DNA of 64,000 nucleotides from Rhodanobacter sp. ANJX3 (GCF_014200755.1 NZ_JACHCM010000001.1:538218-602217); one strand, 5' to 3'; counted from the first letter of the stretch, positions 47,148 through 56,606 are shown. Notes: generated by a model from the letters alone, not told the origin. Numbers and translations: made by a program.

Positions 47148-49234
47148 GCGGCACGGAGAGCAATGCAGAGTTGGTCGCAGCGCTGCTGCGCATCGCCGAC
47201 CTGGAGGCGCGGCTGACCGAGGCCGACGAAACCCTCGAAGCGATCCGCACCGGCGAGGTAGACGCGGTAGTCATCGGTGGCCCCGAAGGCCAGCTGATCT
47301 ACACGCTGGAAAACGCTGACCGCCCCTATCGTCTGCTGATCGAGCAAATGCAGGAATGCGCTTTCACGCTGGGCCTGGACGGCACCATTCTCTATTGCAA
47401 CCAGCGCCTGTCCACGCTGACCGGCGTGCGACGCGAGGCGCTCGTTGGGCGGCATTTGCAGGATTTCGTCGCGACAGCAGATCGCCCGGTGTTCGATCAA
47501 CTGCTGGCGCGTGGCTCGGTCATAGGACGCTCCGCCGAGTTCAATCTCATTACTACGGACGCACAGGGCGGTGTGCCGGTGAACATGTCAGTCGCGGACA
47601 TGCCAATCGAAGCGGGCATGCCGGATTTGCTCTGCGGCGTGATCACCGACCTCACCCGCAGCCGCAAGCGCACCGATGAACTGGCCGCCGCCAACCAGCA
47701 GCTCGCGAACGAAATTGACGAGCGCCGCCGCACCGAGGACAAGCTGCGGCTGGCGCTGGATGCAGCCGACATGGGCAACTGGGACATGGATCTGCTCACC
47801 GGCAAAACCACGCGGTCGGCCCGTTTCGATCAGATCATCGGCGATATCGGCGTGGCCCAATGGACGCCGCAGGCAGCAGCGCAGCTGTTCGTCGACGAAG
47901 ACCGACGCGCCGTCGCCGATGCGTTTGCCATGGCGATGGGCAGCGGCTTTATCGACCTGGAAAAGCGCATTCGCCGGCGCAACGACGGGTCGCTGCGCTG
48001 GGTTCAGATCAAGGGCCTGACGTTTTATGACGAGGGCCGGCCTGTGCGCATCGCCGGCGTGGTCTCCGACGTTACCGACCGTCGCCTGATCGACGAGCAG
48101 CTGCGCCAGGCGCAGAAGATGGAGGCCATCGGTCAGCTCACCGGTGGTGTGGCGCACGACTTCAACAATCTGCTGATGGTGATCGCCGGCAGTCTCGATC
48201 TGCTGGAAAGCCGCGTGGGCGGCGACGCCAAAACCATCCGCTACCTCAGCACGGCACGGCACGGCGTGGAGCGCGGCGCCAAGCTCAACCAGCAGCTGCT
48301 GGCGTTCGCGCGCCGGCAGGATTTGCGCACCGAGTCGGTCGACATAGGAGCCCTGCTGAGCTCGTTCGAAAACCTGCTCGATCGCGCCATCGGCGAGACG
48401 ATCGCAGTCACGATCAAGGATCCGCCCGCCCTTCTGCACGCGCGCACCGACCCGCACCAGCTGGAAACGGCAATTCTTAATCTGGCGATCAACGCACGCG
48501 ACGCCATGCCCCAGGGCGGCAAACTCACCGTCTCTACCAGCATGCGCACGATACGATCGAAAACCGCTGCACTGAACAATACCGTCGCCGGCGACTACGT
48601 GGTCGTTACTGTGGCCGATACCGGTACGGGTATGAGCGCCGAGGTGGTGTCGAAAGTCTTCGAGCCCTTCTTCACGACCAAGGAAGTCGGCAAGGGCACG
48701 GGTCTCGGCCTCAGCCAGGTCTACGGGTTCGCCAAGCAGTCCGGCGGTTTCGTCACCATCGAAAGCGTAGTCGGCGAAGGCACGTCGGTATCCATCCACC
48801 TGCCCCACGCCGAGGCACCCAGCGTCTGCGCCGACGACCGTGCACCGACCCGCGAGGTAAAGGGCCACGGCACAATTCTGGTGGTGGAAGACGACGACGA
48901 CGTGCGCGAAATCGCCAGCAGCATGCTGCGCGAACTCGGCTATATGGTTTTCGAAGCCGACCGCGGCAACAAGGCGTTGACCCTGATCGACTCGGGCGCA
49001 CCGATCGATCTGGTCTTCACTGACGTGATCATGCCGGGCGAAGTGGGCGGCATCGAGCTCGCACGCGAGATCAAGGCCAATTACAAGCACATACCCGTGC
49101 TGCTGACTTCCGGCTACACTGCCCAGCGCTTTCAAACCGACGATATGGACGAAGGCCTGCAGATACTTCGCAAACCTTATAACCGCGTGGATCTATCGCT
49201 GGCCGTGAAATCGGCGATCGGCGCAGAGCGCTGA
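47144..49234 (+). CDS. Hybrid histidine kinase (PAS-PAS-HisKA-HATPase-receiver) of the kai operon
   Basis: A 696-residue cytosolic kinase without membrane helices. An N-terminal short coiled coil (1-35) leads to a PAS domain (about 60-175), a coiled linker, a second PAS/PAC (about 200-315), HisKA with H338 ([20 protein letters not shown]), an ATPase domain ([31 protein letters not shown]) and a C-terminal receiver with D627 ([10 protein letters not shown]). The HAHDFNN class of kinase often uses the attached receiver for control. It overlaps kaiB2 by ATGA, so it is the likely output or input kinase of the Kai module. There is no KaiB-like domain as in SasA. Confidence 0.92.
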   Translation: MSGTESNAELVAALLRIADLEARLTEADETLEAIRTGEVDAVVIGGPEGQLIYTLENADRPYRLLIEQMQECAFTLGLDGTILYCNQRLSTLTGVRREALVGRHLQDFVATADRPVFDQLLARGSVIGRSAEFNLITTDAQGGVPVNMSVADMPIEAGMPDLLCGVITDLTRSRKRTDELAAANQQLANEIDERRRTEDKLRLALDAADMGNWDMDLLTGKTTRSARFDQIIGDIGVAQWTPQAAAQLFVDEDRRAVADAFAMAMGSGFIDLEKRIRRRNDGSLRWVQIKGLTFYDEGRPVRIAGVVSDVTDRRLIDEQLRQAQKMEAIGQLTGGVAHDFNNLLMVIAGSLDLLESRVGGDAKTIRYLSTARHGVERGAKLNQQLLAFARRQDLRTESVDIGALLSSFENLLDRAIGETIAVTIKDPPALLHARTDPHQLETAILNLAINARDAMPQGGKLTVSTSMRTIRSKTAALNNTVAGDYVVVTVADTGTGMSAEVVSKVFEPFFTTKEVGKGTGLGLSQVYGFAKQSGGFVTIESVVGEGTSVSIHLPHAEAPSVCADDRAPTREVKGHGTILVVEDDDDVREIASSMLRELGYMVFEADRGNKALTLIDSGAPIDLVFTDVIMPGEVGGIELAREIKANYKHIPVLLTSGYTAQRFQTDDMDEGLQILRKPYNRVDLSLAVKSAIGAER

Positions 49235-49316
49235 TCGCGCCGATCGACCACAACAACCTATCGCGCTCGGTCGCGACTGTCCCGATCGCAGCCTCCGCTC
49301 ATGCTTGAACCGAACG

Positions 49317-49350
49317 CATAAAAAGGCGGCTCGCATCGAGGCGAGCCGCC
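49317..49350 (-). terminator. Intrinsic terminator of the hsp20 gene
   Basis: On the minus strand the stem GGCGGCTCGC / GCGAGCCGCC is followed by TTTTT. It lies about 90 bases after the hsp20 stop. It could also trap the kai operon transcript from the other side, though without a T-run. Confidence 0.85.
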
Positions 49351-49443
49351 CATTCCATAGTCGAGATCGTTGCCGACCCGTTGCCTCCACTCTATGGCAG
49401 CGGCGGCTGGGGCAAGGCCCGGTCGACCCGATGCGTCGCGGTC

Positions 49444-49911
49444 TTATGCGGCGCGATTTTCCACCAGCTTCGGCTGGGTTGCCTCGTGGCTCGCACCGAT
49501 GGCGATCTTGCGGGGCTTCATCGCCTCCGGCACTTCGCGCTTCAGCTCGATGGTAAGCAGGCCGTTGACCAGCTGCGCTTGAGTGACATGCACGTGATCG
49601 GCCAGCTCGAAGCGCCGGGTGAACGCACGATTGGCAATGCCACGATGCAGGTACTCGACATTCTCGTCGTTCGCCTTGCGCTCGCCGCTGACGATCAGCA
49701 AGTTGGGCTGCATCGAAATGTCCAATTCGTTTTCGGCAAAGCCGGCGACGGCCATGGTGATTTGATAGGCATCGTCGCTGAGCTTGACCGTATCGAACGG
49801 CGGCCAGTTATCCACGACCTGCGCGCGCGAGGCGTTTTCGAGCAGGGCAAACACGCGGTCGAAACCCACGCTGGAACGGTACAGGGGAGCAAAATCGAGG
49901 TTGGTACGCAT
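49444..49911 (-). CDS. Small heat-shock protein Hsp20 (IbpA-like)
   Basis: A 155-residue holdase chaperone. It begins MRTNLDFAPLYRSSVGFDRV, the opening typical of IbpA-type proteins. The alpha-crystallin domain covers about 38-130 (NWPPFDTVKLSDDAYQITMA, AGFAENELDIS, then the G-L-L motif LVNGLLTIELKREVPE). The start is ATG 49911 with GGAGG six bases upstream. The ribosome site is sequestered in a predicted ROSE-type hairpin, and a candidate heat-shock -35 element lies further upstream. It is convergent with the kai operon. Confidence 0.93.
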   Translation of the reverse strand: MRTNLDFAPLYRSSVGFDRVFALLENASRAQVVDNWPPFDTVKLSDDAYQITMAVAGFAENELDISMQPNLLIVSGERKANDENVEYLHRGIANRAFTRRFELADHVHVTQAQLVNGLLTIELKREVPEAMKPRKIAIGASHEATQPKLVENRAA

Positions 49912-49965
49912 GACATATCCTCCTGGGAGCAATATGGAATCCGTCACCTCACCATGAGGTGGCAG
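49912..49965 (-). promoter_or_regulatory. Probable ROSE-type RNA thermometer in the hsp20 leader
   Basis: Directly before the hsp20 ATG the transcript can fold with ATATTGCTCC opposite GGAGGATAT. The Shine-Dalgarno GGAGG pairs with TTGCTCC, leaving one unpaired G in the U-U-G-C-U stretch. This is the hallmark of ROSE thermometers (UYGCU facing AGGA with an unpaired or G-G mismatched G). A second perfect hairpin (CACCTCA / TGAGGTG, loop TGG) lies just upstream at 49945-49961. The loop of the first hairpin is short. Confidence 0.6.
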
Positions 49966-50014
49966 CGCCGCCTGGATGGCCGGCGCACAGAAAAATAATT
50001 TCCCCACGGCATGT

Positions 50015-50021
50015 TTTCAAG
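50015..50021 (-). promoter_or_regulatory. Candidate heat-shock (RpoH) -35 element upstream of hsp20
   Basis: The minus strand has CTTGAAA, the exact sigma-32 -35 consensus, about 105 bases before the hsp20 start codon. The matching -10 (CCCCAT-T) is not present at the right spacing; the region is only A/T-rich there. Confidence 0.3.
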
Positions 50022-50259
50022 ACCCCCGTTTCAGGATTTATTTAGGTTTTTGTGTGCGCCCACATGAGTGAGGTAGAAGCACGTTGAACTGCGAAATACT
50101 TCGATCTTTCCTGATACGCAGCGCGCCTCATATCCGCACGGCAAGGGGGCACGAAAGCTCGCGCCGTCCGGCGAAGCTTTTCGTAAGCCTGAGCGTGTAT
50201 TCCTGTTCTGCAACAAACGATCACGGCGGTTCATCGACACTGGCCGCCGCACGTGCGCC

Positions 50260-50886
50260 ATGCCCACCAAACAGGCCGATCGAACCATGACTCTACGCAT
50301 GCACATGCTGCGCAACACCTGGGCCGGGCCGTTCAATGCGTCGATCGAGGCTGCCCAATGCCTCTGTGTTACCGGTGCGTCCGGCTCGGGGAAGAGCGTG
50401 CTGCTGCGCATGCTGGCCGACATGGACCCGGCGGAAGGCGAGCTGTCGCTGGCAGGCATCGATCGCCGCGCGATGTCGGCGTCGACATGGCGACAGCGCG
50501 TGATGCTGGTGCCGGCGCAAGCCGGCTGGTGGGCGACCACGGTGCAAGAGCACTTTGCCGAAGCGACGATGACCAACGCTCGACCGCTCGCCGATCGACT
50601 GCGGCTTCCAAGCGATATTTTCGAACGTCAGGTGCTGCGCCTTTCGTCCGGCGAACGACAGCGGCTCGCGCTGATTAGGGCGTTGGTGACAAGGCCGACC
50701 GCGCTGCTGCTGGACGAACCGACCGCTTCGCTGGATCAGGACAGCGTGGCCGCGGTGGAGTCGCTGCTTGCCGAGGAGCTTGCGCGTGGGCTGATCCTGG
50801 TACTGGTAACGCACGATGCCGCGCAGGCCGCGCGCATGGGTCAGCAGACACTGCATATCGCCGGCGGAAAGGCGGTGGCCGCATGA
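50260..50886 (+). CDS. fetA: ABC transporter ATPase, FetA (YbbL)-like
   Basis: A 208-residue ATP-binding subunit. Walker A is GASGSGKS (39-46), the signature LSSGERQRLAL, Walker B ALLLDEPTASLD and the switch His in LVTHDAA. It is short, as FetA is (225 in E. coli). With FetB it forms a transporter linked to iron homeostasis and peroxide resistance in E. coli; the assignment rests on its pairing with the FetB-type permease. An alternative start is ATG 50287; the earlier one gives the usual distance to Walker A. Its stop overlaps the fetB start (ATGA). Confidence 0.75.
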   Translation: MPTKQADRTMTLRMHMLRNTWAGPFNASIEAAQCLCVTGASGSGKSVLLRMLADMDPAEGELSLAGIDRRAMSASTWRQRVMLVPAQAGWWATTVQEHFAEATMTNARPLADRLRLPSDIFERQVLRLSSGERQRLALIRALVTRPTALLLDEPTASLDQDSVAAVESLLAEELARGLILVLVTHDAAQAARMGQQTLHIAGGKAVAA

Positions 50887-51674
50887 AAACCATCCTGCTG
50901 CAACCGCTCGATCTCAGCATCGCCGCCTCGCTGGTGATCGTCGATATCGGGCTGTCGATCGCTCTGCGCCTGCGCCTGCATCGGCAGATCGCCCTCGCCG
51001 CGGCGCGCATGGTCGTGCAGTTGGTCATGATCGGCTACGTGCTGAAATTCGTGTTCGCACTCGACAGTCCGATCGCGACCTCCGTTATCGTGATGCTGAT
51101 GGTGCTGGTCGCTGCGCGCGAAGTCGCCGCGCGGCCCGATCGGTCGCTCATCCACGGACAGAATTATTTGATCGGCCTGGTCAGCGTGGCGGGCGCCGCG
51201 ACCTTGGCCAGCGTGTTCGCACTGATCACCGCGATACGGCCCGATCCCTGGTTCGATCCGCACTACGCCATCCCGCTGGTCGGCATCATTTTGGGCAGCG
51301 TGTTGAACGCGGGAAGCATCGCGCTCGACGGCGTGCTCGGCGGCATGGAAGCCGCACAGCCCGGCATCGAGGCGCGGCTGATGCTCGGCCACTCGTACTG
51401 GGCGGCGATGGCTTCGCTGATTCGCGGCTCGATTCGCCGCGGCATGCTGCCGATCATCAACCAGATGTCGGCCGCCGGCATCATTACCCTGCCCGGCATC
51501 ATGACCGGCCAGATCCTGGCAGGGCTCGATCCGATCGAGGCGGTGAAGTACCAGATCCTGCTGATGTTTCTGCTGTCCGGCGCCAGCGGCCTGGTCGCCG
51601 TGGCGGTGGCCTATGCCGCCGCGTGGCGACTGACCGACCATCGCCAGCGCCTGCGACTGGATCATCTGCGCTGA
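50883..51674 (+). CDS. fetB: ABC transporter permease, FetB (YbbM)-like
   Basis: A 263-residue membrane protein with about 6-7 helices of the UPF0014 family. Features are ISAAxxL-type start (DLSIAASLVIVDIGLSIAL), VGIILGSVLNAGSIALDGVL, a cytoplasmic coupling helix (GSIRRGMLPIINQMSAAGIITLPGIMTGQ) and the ending QILLMFLLSGASGL. It is the partner of the preceding ATPase. In E. coli FetAB lowers iron toxicity; plant homologues move aluminium or UDP-glucose, so the substrate is not settled. Confidence 0.83.
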   Translation: MKTILLQPLDLSIAASLVIVDIGLSIALRLRLHRQIALAAARMVVQLVMIGYVLKFVFALDSPIATSVIVMLMVLVAAREVAARPDRSLIHGQNYLIGLVSVAGAATLASVFALITAIRPDPWFDPHYAIPLVGIILGSVLNAGSIALDGVLGGMEAAQPGIEARLMLGHSYWAAMASLIRGSIRRGMLPIINQMSAAGIITLPGIMTGQILAGLDPIEAVKYQILLMFLLSGASGLVAVAVAYAAAWRLTDHRQRLRLDHLR

Positions 51675-51851
51675 AGAGTTGATCGCGCGCGGCGGCGCGC
51701 GACCGTTTCATGCATCCTGGCGCCCGCTCACCCGCGTTTGACGGCGGCAGGCGCACGTTGCGGGTAAGCGGCGGCCAAGAGAAAGCGTCTTCGGTCGAGC
51801 CGCCGCCGTATGGATTGCAACACTCCACATCGTATCCTCGACGGAGCCTGC

Positions 51852-54416
51852 ATGAGTCTTCGCGACTACCAGCGCAAACGCGACTTCACCAAGACATCCG
51901 AGCCCCGTGCCGACGCAGCGAAGAACAACGCAAGTCGCGCGATTTTTGTGGTGCAGCTTCATCACGCCAGCAGCCGCCACTTCGATTTCCGGCTGCAGGT
52001 GGGCGATACGTTGAAAAGCTGGGCGGTGCCGAAGGGCCCGAGCTTCGATCCCTCGGTCAAACGGCTCGCTGTCGAAGTCGAGGATCACCCCATCGCCTAC
52101 GCCGATTTTCAGGGCGACATCGCCGAAGGTTACGGCAAAGGTCATGTCGATCAGTTCGACAAGGGCGTGTGGTCGACCCAGGGCGACCCCGAAGCCCAGC
52201 TGCAAAAAGGCCATCTCGAGTTCGAGCTGTTCGGCCAGCGACTCAAGGGCCGCTGGCACCTGATTCGCAGCGGTCGCAAGGAGCGCCAGCCGTCGTGGTT
52301 TCTCGTCAAGGCCAAGGACGCTTTCGCTGCGGATATCGACGCCGACGATCTACTCGACGCGACCATGAAGGCAAGCACGCTGAAGGCAGCGAAAACGACG
52401 ATGTCCAAAGCGGCTGCGAAAAAATCAGTGGCAAAAAAAAAGGCCGTGCCCAAGCCGAAAGCCGCGGCACGATCAACGCTGGCCAAGTTCGCTGCCGCCC
52501 TCCCCGGCGCCATCAGGTCGCCACCGAACGCCGACTTCTTCAAGCCGCAGCTGACCAAGCTGCGTGAGCATCCGCCCACGGGCAGCGAATGGATTCACGA
52601 GGTCAAATGGGACGGCTACCGGATTCTCACCACCATCGCCGATGGCAAAGTGCACCTGTGGTCGCGCAACGGCCTGCCGTGGAATGACCGGCTGCCGGAA
52701 ATCGTCCAAGCGATCGAAGCGCTGGGGCTATCCTCCGCGCACTTCGATGGCGAGCTGATCGCACTCGATGAAAAAAGCCACAGCGATTTCAACGGGCTGC
52801 AGAAAACCTTGTCCGGCGATGCGCAGAAGCCGCTCGCGTACATGCTGTTCGATCTGCCCTACTTCGAAGGCACGGACCTGACACGCGCTACGCTGAGCGA
52901 TCGCAAGGCGCTGCTCAAGCGTGTCCTTGCCCACGCTTCGCATCCCTTAGCCTTCAGCAGCCACAGCGTCGGCAACGGCGAAGCGGCCTTGGCGATGGCC
53001 AACAAGCAAAAGCTCGAGGGCATCGTTTCCAAACGCGCGAACAGCGGGTACCGCTCCGGCCGCAGCGACGATTGGCTGAAAATCAAACGGCTGGAGAGCG
53101 ACGAGTTCGCCGTGGTGGGCTATACCGAGCCCAAGGGCAGCCGCACCGGTTTCGGTTCGCTCCTGCTGGCAAGACCCGATCCCGACACCGCGCGCGGCTG
53201 GATCTATGTGGGTCGCGTCGGCACAGGCTTTACCGACACACAGCTAGGCGATCTGACGCGATCGCTGGCGACCGGCGGCGCGAAAAAACCGCCGATGCCG
53301 CTGGCAGCCATCGATCCGCAGCTGCGGGGCGCGCTGTGGATCAAACCCCGCGTGGTGGCCGAGGTGTTTTATCGCGGCATCGGCAATCACACTCTGCTGC
53401 GCCAAACCAGTCTCAAAACGCTGCGCCCGGACAAAGCGCCTGCCGATCTGCGCGATTCCGATCGCGATGCTTCGGCGACATCCACGCCACGTAAAACAGG
53501 TAAAAAGACAGCCGCCAAAAATCCAACCGATGCCATCGCCATCACGCATCCCGATCGCGTCGTTTACGCCGATGAAGCGATCACCAAACAGGACGTCGTC
53601 GATTACTACGCCAAGGTGATGGACTGGTTTCTTCCCGGCGTGCTTAACCGACCGACCTCGGTAATCCGCTGCCCCGAAGGCACGGCCAAAGCCTGCTTTT
53701 TTCAGAAGCACCTGATTCAGGGCCTGCACCGCGTGGGCACGGCCAAGCTGAAAGAGGAGTCCGGCGCCCAAGCGATTTACATCTATCCGGAAAACGCCAC
53801 GTCGATCATCGAACTGGTGCAGTTCGGCGCGCTGGAGTTTCACCCGTGGGGAACCACCGTAGCCGATGCGGATCGTGCCGATCGCATCGTGTTCGATCTC
53901 GATCCCGGGCCGAACGTATTCTGGGATCGCGTGGTTGCCGCAGCGCGCCTGGTGCGAAAGCTGCTTGCTCAGATGGGGCTCGAGTCGTTGGTACGTACCA
54001 CCGGCGGCAAGGGATTGCATGTGCTGGTGCCGCTGAAACCGAGCTGCGCATGGGCGACGGTGCGGGCATTTGCCGAGGCATTCGCCAACAGCCTGGCCGG
54101 GGCGCATCCGCTGGAGTTCGTCGCCACCGCGACCAAGACCCAACGCGGTGGGAAAATCTACGTCGATTACCTGCGCAACGGTCGCGGCGCCACCAGCGTG
54201 GCGTCCTACTCGCTGCGCGCCCGGACCGGTGCGCCGGTAGCCACGCCTCTGCGCTGGGAAGAACTGGGCAAGATCAAAAGCGGCGCGGCGTTTACGATCA
54301 AGACCATCCCGATACGGCTGGCCAAATTGCGCAGCGATCCGTGGAAGGCGCTGACGACGATCAAGCAGGACCTGCCCGCAGTCCTGAAACATTTGGCGAA
54401 GTCGCGAAAAAAATAG
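51852..54416 (+). CDS. ligD: Multifunctional end-joining DNA ligase LigD
   Basis: An 854-residue protein with all three end-joining activities in the order phosphoesterase (about 30-160, FVVQLHHASSRHFDFRLQVG), ATP-dependent ligase (about 230-540, K252 in EVKWDGYR), and polymerase/primase (about 570-850, catalytic D682/D684 in FDLDPGP). A Lys/Ala-rich linker (about 175-210) joins the first two, and another basic linker the last two. It repairs double-strand breaks with Ku. It is a stand-alone gene convergent with ku. The Pseudomonas enzyme has the same domain order. The ATG at 51852 is chosen over an earlier in-frame ATG at 51810. Confidence 0.96.
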   Translation: MSLRDYQRKRDFTKTSEPRADAAKNNASRAIFVVQLHHASSRHFDFRLQVGDTLKSWAVPKGPSFDPSVKRLAVEVEDHPIAYADFQGDIAEGYGKGHVDQFDKGVWSTQGDPEAQLQKGHLEFELFGQRLKGRWHLIRSGRKERQPSWFLVKAKDAFAADIDADDLLDATMKASTLKAAKTTMSKAAAKKSVAKKKAVPKPKAAARSTLAKFAAALPGAIRSPPNADFFKPQLTKLREHPPTGSEWIHEVKWDGYRILTTIADGKVHLWSRNGLPWNDRLPEIVQAIEALGLSSAHFDGELIALDEKSHSDFNGLQKTLSGDAQKPLAYMLFDLPYFEGTDLTRATLSDRKALLKRVLAHASHPLAFSSHSVGNGEAALAMANKQKLEGIVSKRANSGYRSGRSDDWLKIKRLESDEFAVVGYTEPKGSRTGFGSLLLARPDPDTARGWIYVGRVGTGFTDTQLGDLTRSLATGGAKKPPMPLAAIDPQLRGALWIKPRVVAEVFYRGIGNHTLLRQTSLKTLRPDKAPADLRDSDRDASATSTPRKTGKKTAAKNPTDAIAITHPDRVVYADEAITKQDVVDYYAKVMDWFLPGVLNRPTSVIRCPEGTAKACFFQKHLIQGLHRVGTAKLKEESGAQAIYIYPENATSIIELVQFGALEFHPWGTTVADADRADRIVFDLDPGPNVFWDRVVAAARLVRKLLAQMGLESLVRTTGGKGLHVLVPLKPSCAWATVRAFAEAFANSLAGAHPLEFVATATKTQRGGKIYVDYLRNGRGATSVASYSLRARTGAPVATPLRWEELGKIKSGAAFTIKTIPIRLAKLRSDPWKALTTIKQDLPAVLKHLAKSRKK

Positions 54417-54423
54417 CTGGTCA

Positions 54424-55359
54424 TCAGCCGGCCTTTCGCACGACCTTCATGGTGATTTTTTTGGCAGCCTTCTTCGCAGGCGAAGCTTTCTTCGTGGCCT
54501 TTTTTGCAGCGGGTTTGGCGGCGCTCGTGCCATGCTTTTTGGCCGGCGTACGCTTGTTGGAGGCCAGGCTTTTTTCCAGCAGCGCCATGAAGTCCACTAC
54601 ATTGGTGGACGTATTCTCCGACGCGTCGTCGGCCTCGGCATCGTCACTGGCCGGCGTCACCAGGCCTTTGGACTTCATCCGTTTGGCGATCACCTTCTGC
54701 AGCCGCTCGCGAAATTCGTCGCGAAAATCACCCGGCTTCCATTCGCCCGACATCGACTCGATCAGCTTCTCTGCCATGTCGAGCTCCTTCGGCGCGATTC
54801 GATACTTCGATACGTTGCCTTCCGGAATCGTGTATTCCGACACATCGACCAGCTCTTGCGGAAAACGCAGAATCATCAGCACCAGCGCGTGGTCTTTCGG
54901 CATCACTGCAGACAGGTATTCACGCGTGCGTATGACCACGCGTGCGATGCCGATCTTGCCGGTGCGCTTCAGCGTCTCGCGCAGCAGCACATAGCCTTTC
55001 TCGGCTTTCTTGCCCGGCACGAGGATATACGGCTTTTCGTAATACTCCGGGCCGATGGAATCGGCATCCACGAAGGCCTCCACTTCCACCGTTTCGCGCC
55101 CTTCGGAGGCGGCGGATTTCAGATCGTCCTTTTCCAGCACCACGTAGCTGCCCTTCTTGTATTCGAAGGCTTTGACGATGTCTTTCCACGGCACTTCGTC
55201 GCCGGTTTCCGCGTTGACCCGCTCGTAGCGAATCGGGGTTTTGCTGCGGCTGTCGAGCATTCGAAAATGCAGGTCGACCGAACGCGAGCCGGTCATCAGC
55301 GAGACCGGCACATTCAACAGTCCAAACGACAAAGTACCAGTCCAGATAGGACGCGCCAT
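54424..55359 (-). CDS. ku: Ku protein for non-homologous end joining
   Basis: A 311-residue homodimeric DNA-end-binding protein. The opening MARPIWTGTLSFGLLNVPVS and the segments VLEKDDLKSAASEGRETVEV and EYYEKPYILVPGKKAEKGYV are diagnostic for bacterial Ku. The core (about 1-250) forms the DNA ring and dimer interface; the C-terminal tail (about 255-311) is Lys/Ala-rich (KKATKKASPAKKAAKK), which helps DNA binding and LigD recruitment. Its stop lies 7 bases from the ligD stop on the opposite strand. The two genes are not an operon, so coordinated expression needs separate promoters. Confidence 0.96.
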   Translation of the reverse strand: MARPIWTGTLSFGLLNVPVSLMTGSRSVDLHFRMLDSRSKTPIRYERVNAETGDEVPWKDIVKAFEYKKGSYVVLEKDDLKSAASEGRETVEVEAFVDADSIGPEYYEKPYILVPGKKAEKGYVLLRETLKRTGKIGIARVVIRTREYLSAVMPKDHALVLMILRFPQELVDVSEYTIPEGNVSKYRIAPKELDMAEKLIESMSGEWKPGDFRDEFRERLQKVIAKRMKSKGLVTPASDDAEADDASENTSTNVVDFMALLEKSLASNKRTPAKKHGTSAAKPAAKKATKKASPAKKAAKKITMKVVRKAG

Positions 55360-55486
55360 GGCCGATCTCCGCATGATGTCCTACGAGTTAAAGGACAAGC
55401 GCGTGAACCGGCTGTGACATGCGCACGCCACGCTACCGGCTACTCGTCGAAGCGGCCAGTAGCCGGGAGTGAGGCGAACCGAAGGT

Positions 55487-56581
55487 TCAGGCCGAGTAGC
55501 GCTCCAGCCAGTGCGCGTAGGGCGCTGGCAACGTCCATGACGGGCGCTCGATGCCCAGCGCGAGCGCAGCCTTGTACGGCCAGTGCGGATCGGCCAGATG
55601 CGCGCGGCCGATCATCACCAGATCGAGCTGGTTGTTCTGAACCGCGGCCTGCGTCAGCTCCGGCGTGCCGAAGCCCCACGCCGACGACACCGGCAGGCCG
55701 GCTTCGCGACGCACTCGCTCGGCGATTGGCGCCAGTAGGGCCGGCGCCCACGGAATTTTGGCCGACGGCGTGGAGAAGCCGATGCTGACGCTGAGCATGT
55801 CCAATCCGCGCTGCTTCAGACCCTTGGTCAGCTCGATCGACTCGGCCAGGGTCTCTTCGTCGCGCCCGTCGTACTCGATCACGCCGAAGCGCGCCGTCAA
55901 CGGCAGATGTTCGGGCCACACTTCCCGCACGGCGGCCAGGGTTTCCAGCAGAAAGCGGCTGCGGTTTTCCAGGCTGCCGCCGTAGATATCGTCGCGCTGA
56001 TTGGAGTGCGTCGAGAAGAAGCTCTGGCCCAGATAACCATGGGCGAAATGCAGTTCCAACCATTCAAAGCCGGCGTCGCGCGCGCGCTTGGCCGCCGCCA
56101 CGAAATCGGCGCGCACGCGCGCAATATCATCCAGCGTCATCGCCTTGGGAACCTTCGGCAGGTTGGCGCCGAAGGCGATCGCCGACGGGGCGATCGTGTC
56201 CCAGCCACGCGCGTCGTCGGCCGCGATGTGATCGTCGCCTTCCCAGGGCCGGTTGGCGCTGGCCTTGCGACCGGCATGGGCAATCTGGATGCCGGGCACG
56301 GCGCCGGCTGCCTTGATCGCCTGCACGACGGGTACGAATGCCTGCGCCTGCGCGTCGTTCCAGATGCCGGTGCATCCCGGGGTGATACGCCCCTCGGGCG
56401 AGACCGCCGTGGCCTCGACGATCAACAGGCCGGCGCCGCCGCGCGCCAGGCCGGCCAGATGCACATGGTGCCAATCGTTGATCAACCCGTCCTCGGCCGA
56501 GTACTGGCACATGGGCGGCACGGCGATGCGATTGCGCAAGGTGACATCTTTCAGCTTGAACGGTTCGAACAGTGAAGGCAT
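55487..56581 (-). CDS. Old-yellow-enzyme family NADPH:flavin oxidoreductase (YqjM-like)
   Basis: A 364-residue FMN-dependent ene-reductase. The barrel starts KDVTLRNRIAVPPMCQYSAE, with the Cys of thermophilic-like/YqjM enzymes near the flavin. It continues QIAHAGRKA, FEWLELHFAHGYLGQSFFST (His pair for substrate), DIYGGSLENRSRFLLE and VMIGRAHLADPHWP. It reduces activated C=C bonds of electrophiles. It is divergent from an ArsR-type regulator with an inverted repeat between them, so it is probably induced by its own toxic substrate. The start is ATG 56581. Confidence 0.92.
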   Translation of the reverse strand: MPSLFEPFKLKDVTLRNRIAVPPMCQYSAEDGLINDWHHVHLAGLARGGAGLLIVEATAVSPEGRITPGCTGIWNDAQAQAFVPVVQAIKAAGAVPGIQIAHAGRKASANRPWEGDDHIAADDARGWDTIAPSAIAFGANLPKVPKAMTLDDIARVRADFVAAAKRARDAGFEWLELHFAHGYLGQSFFSTHSNQRDDIYGGSLENRSRFLLETLAAVREVWPEHLPLTARFGVIEYDGRDEETLAESIELTKGLKQRGLDMLSVSIGFSTPSAKIPWAPALLAPIAERVRREAGLPVSSAWGFGTPELTQAAVQNNQLDLVMIGRAHLADPHWPYKAALALGIERPSWTLPAPYAHWLERYSA

Positions 56582-56606
56582 GGGAGTTTCCGATTCAGTT
56601 ACCAAT

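Noticed and set aside
47588..49135. 515-codon frame antisense to the kai-operon kinase
   Set aside because: No domain visible; the sense strand carries all kinase motifs.
50031..50576. 181-codon frame antisense to fetA and the hsp20 leader
   Set aside because: Overlaps the FetA Walker A region and the heat-shock leader; no motif.
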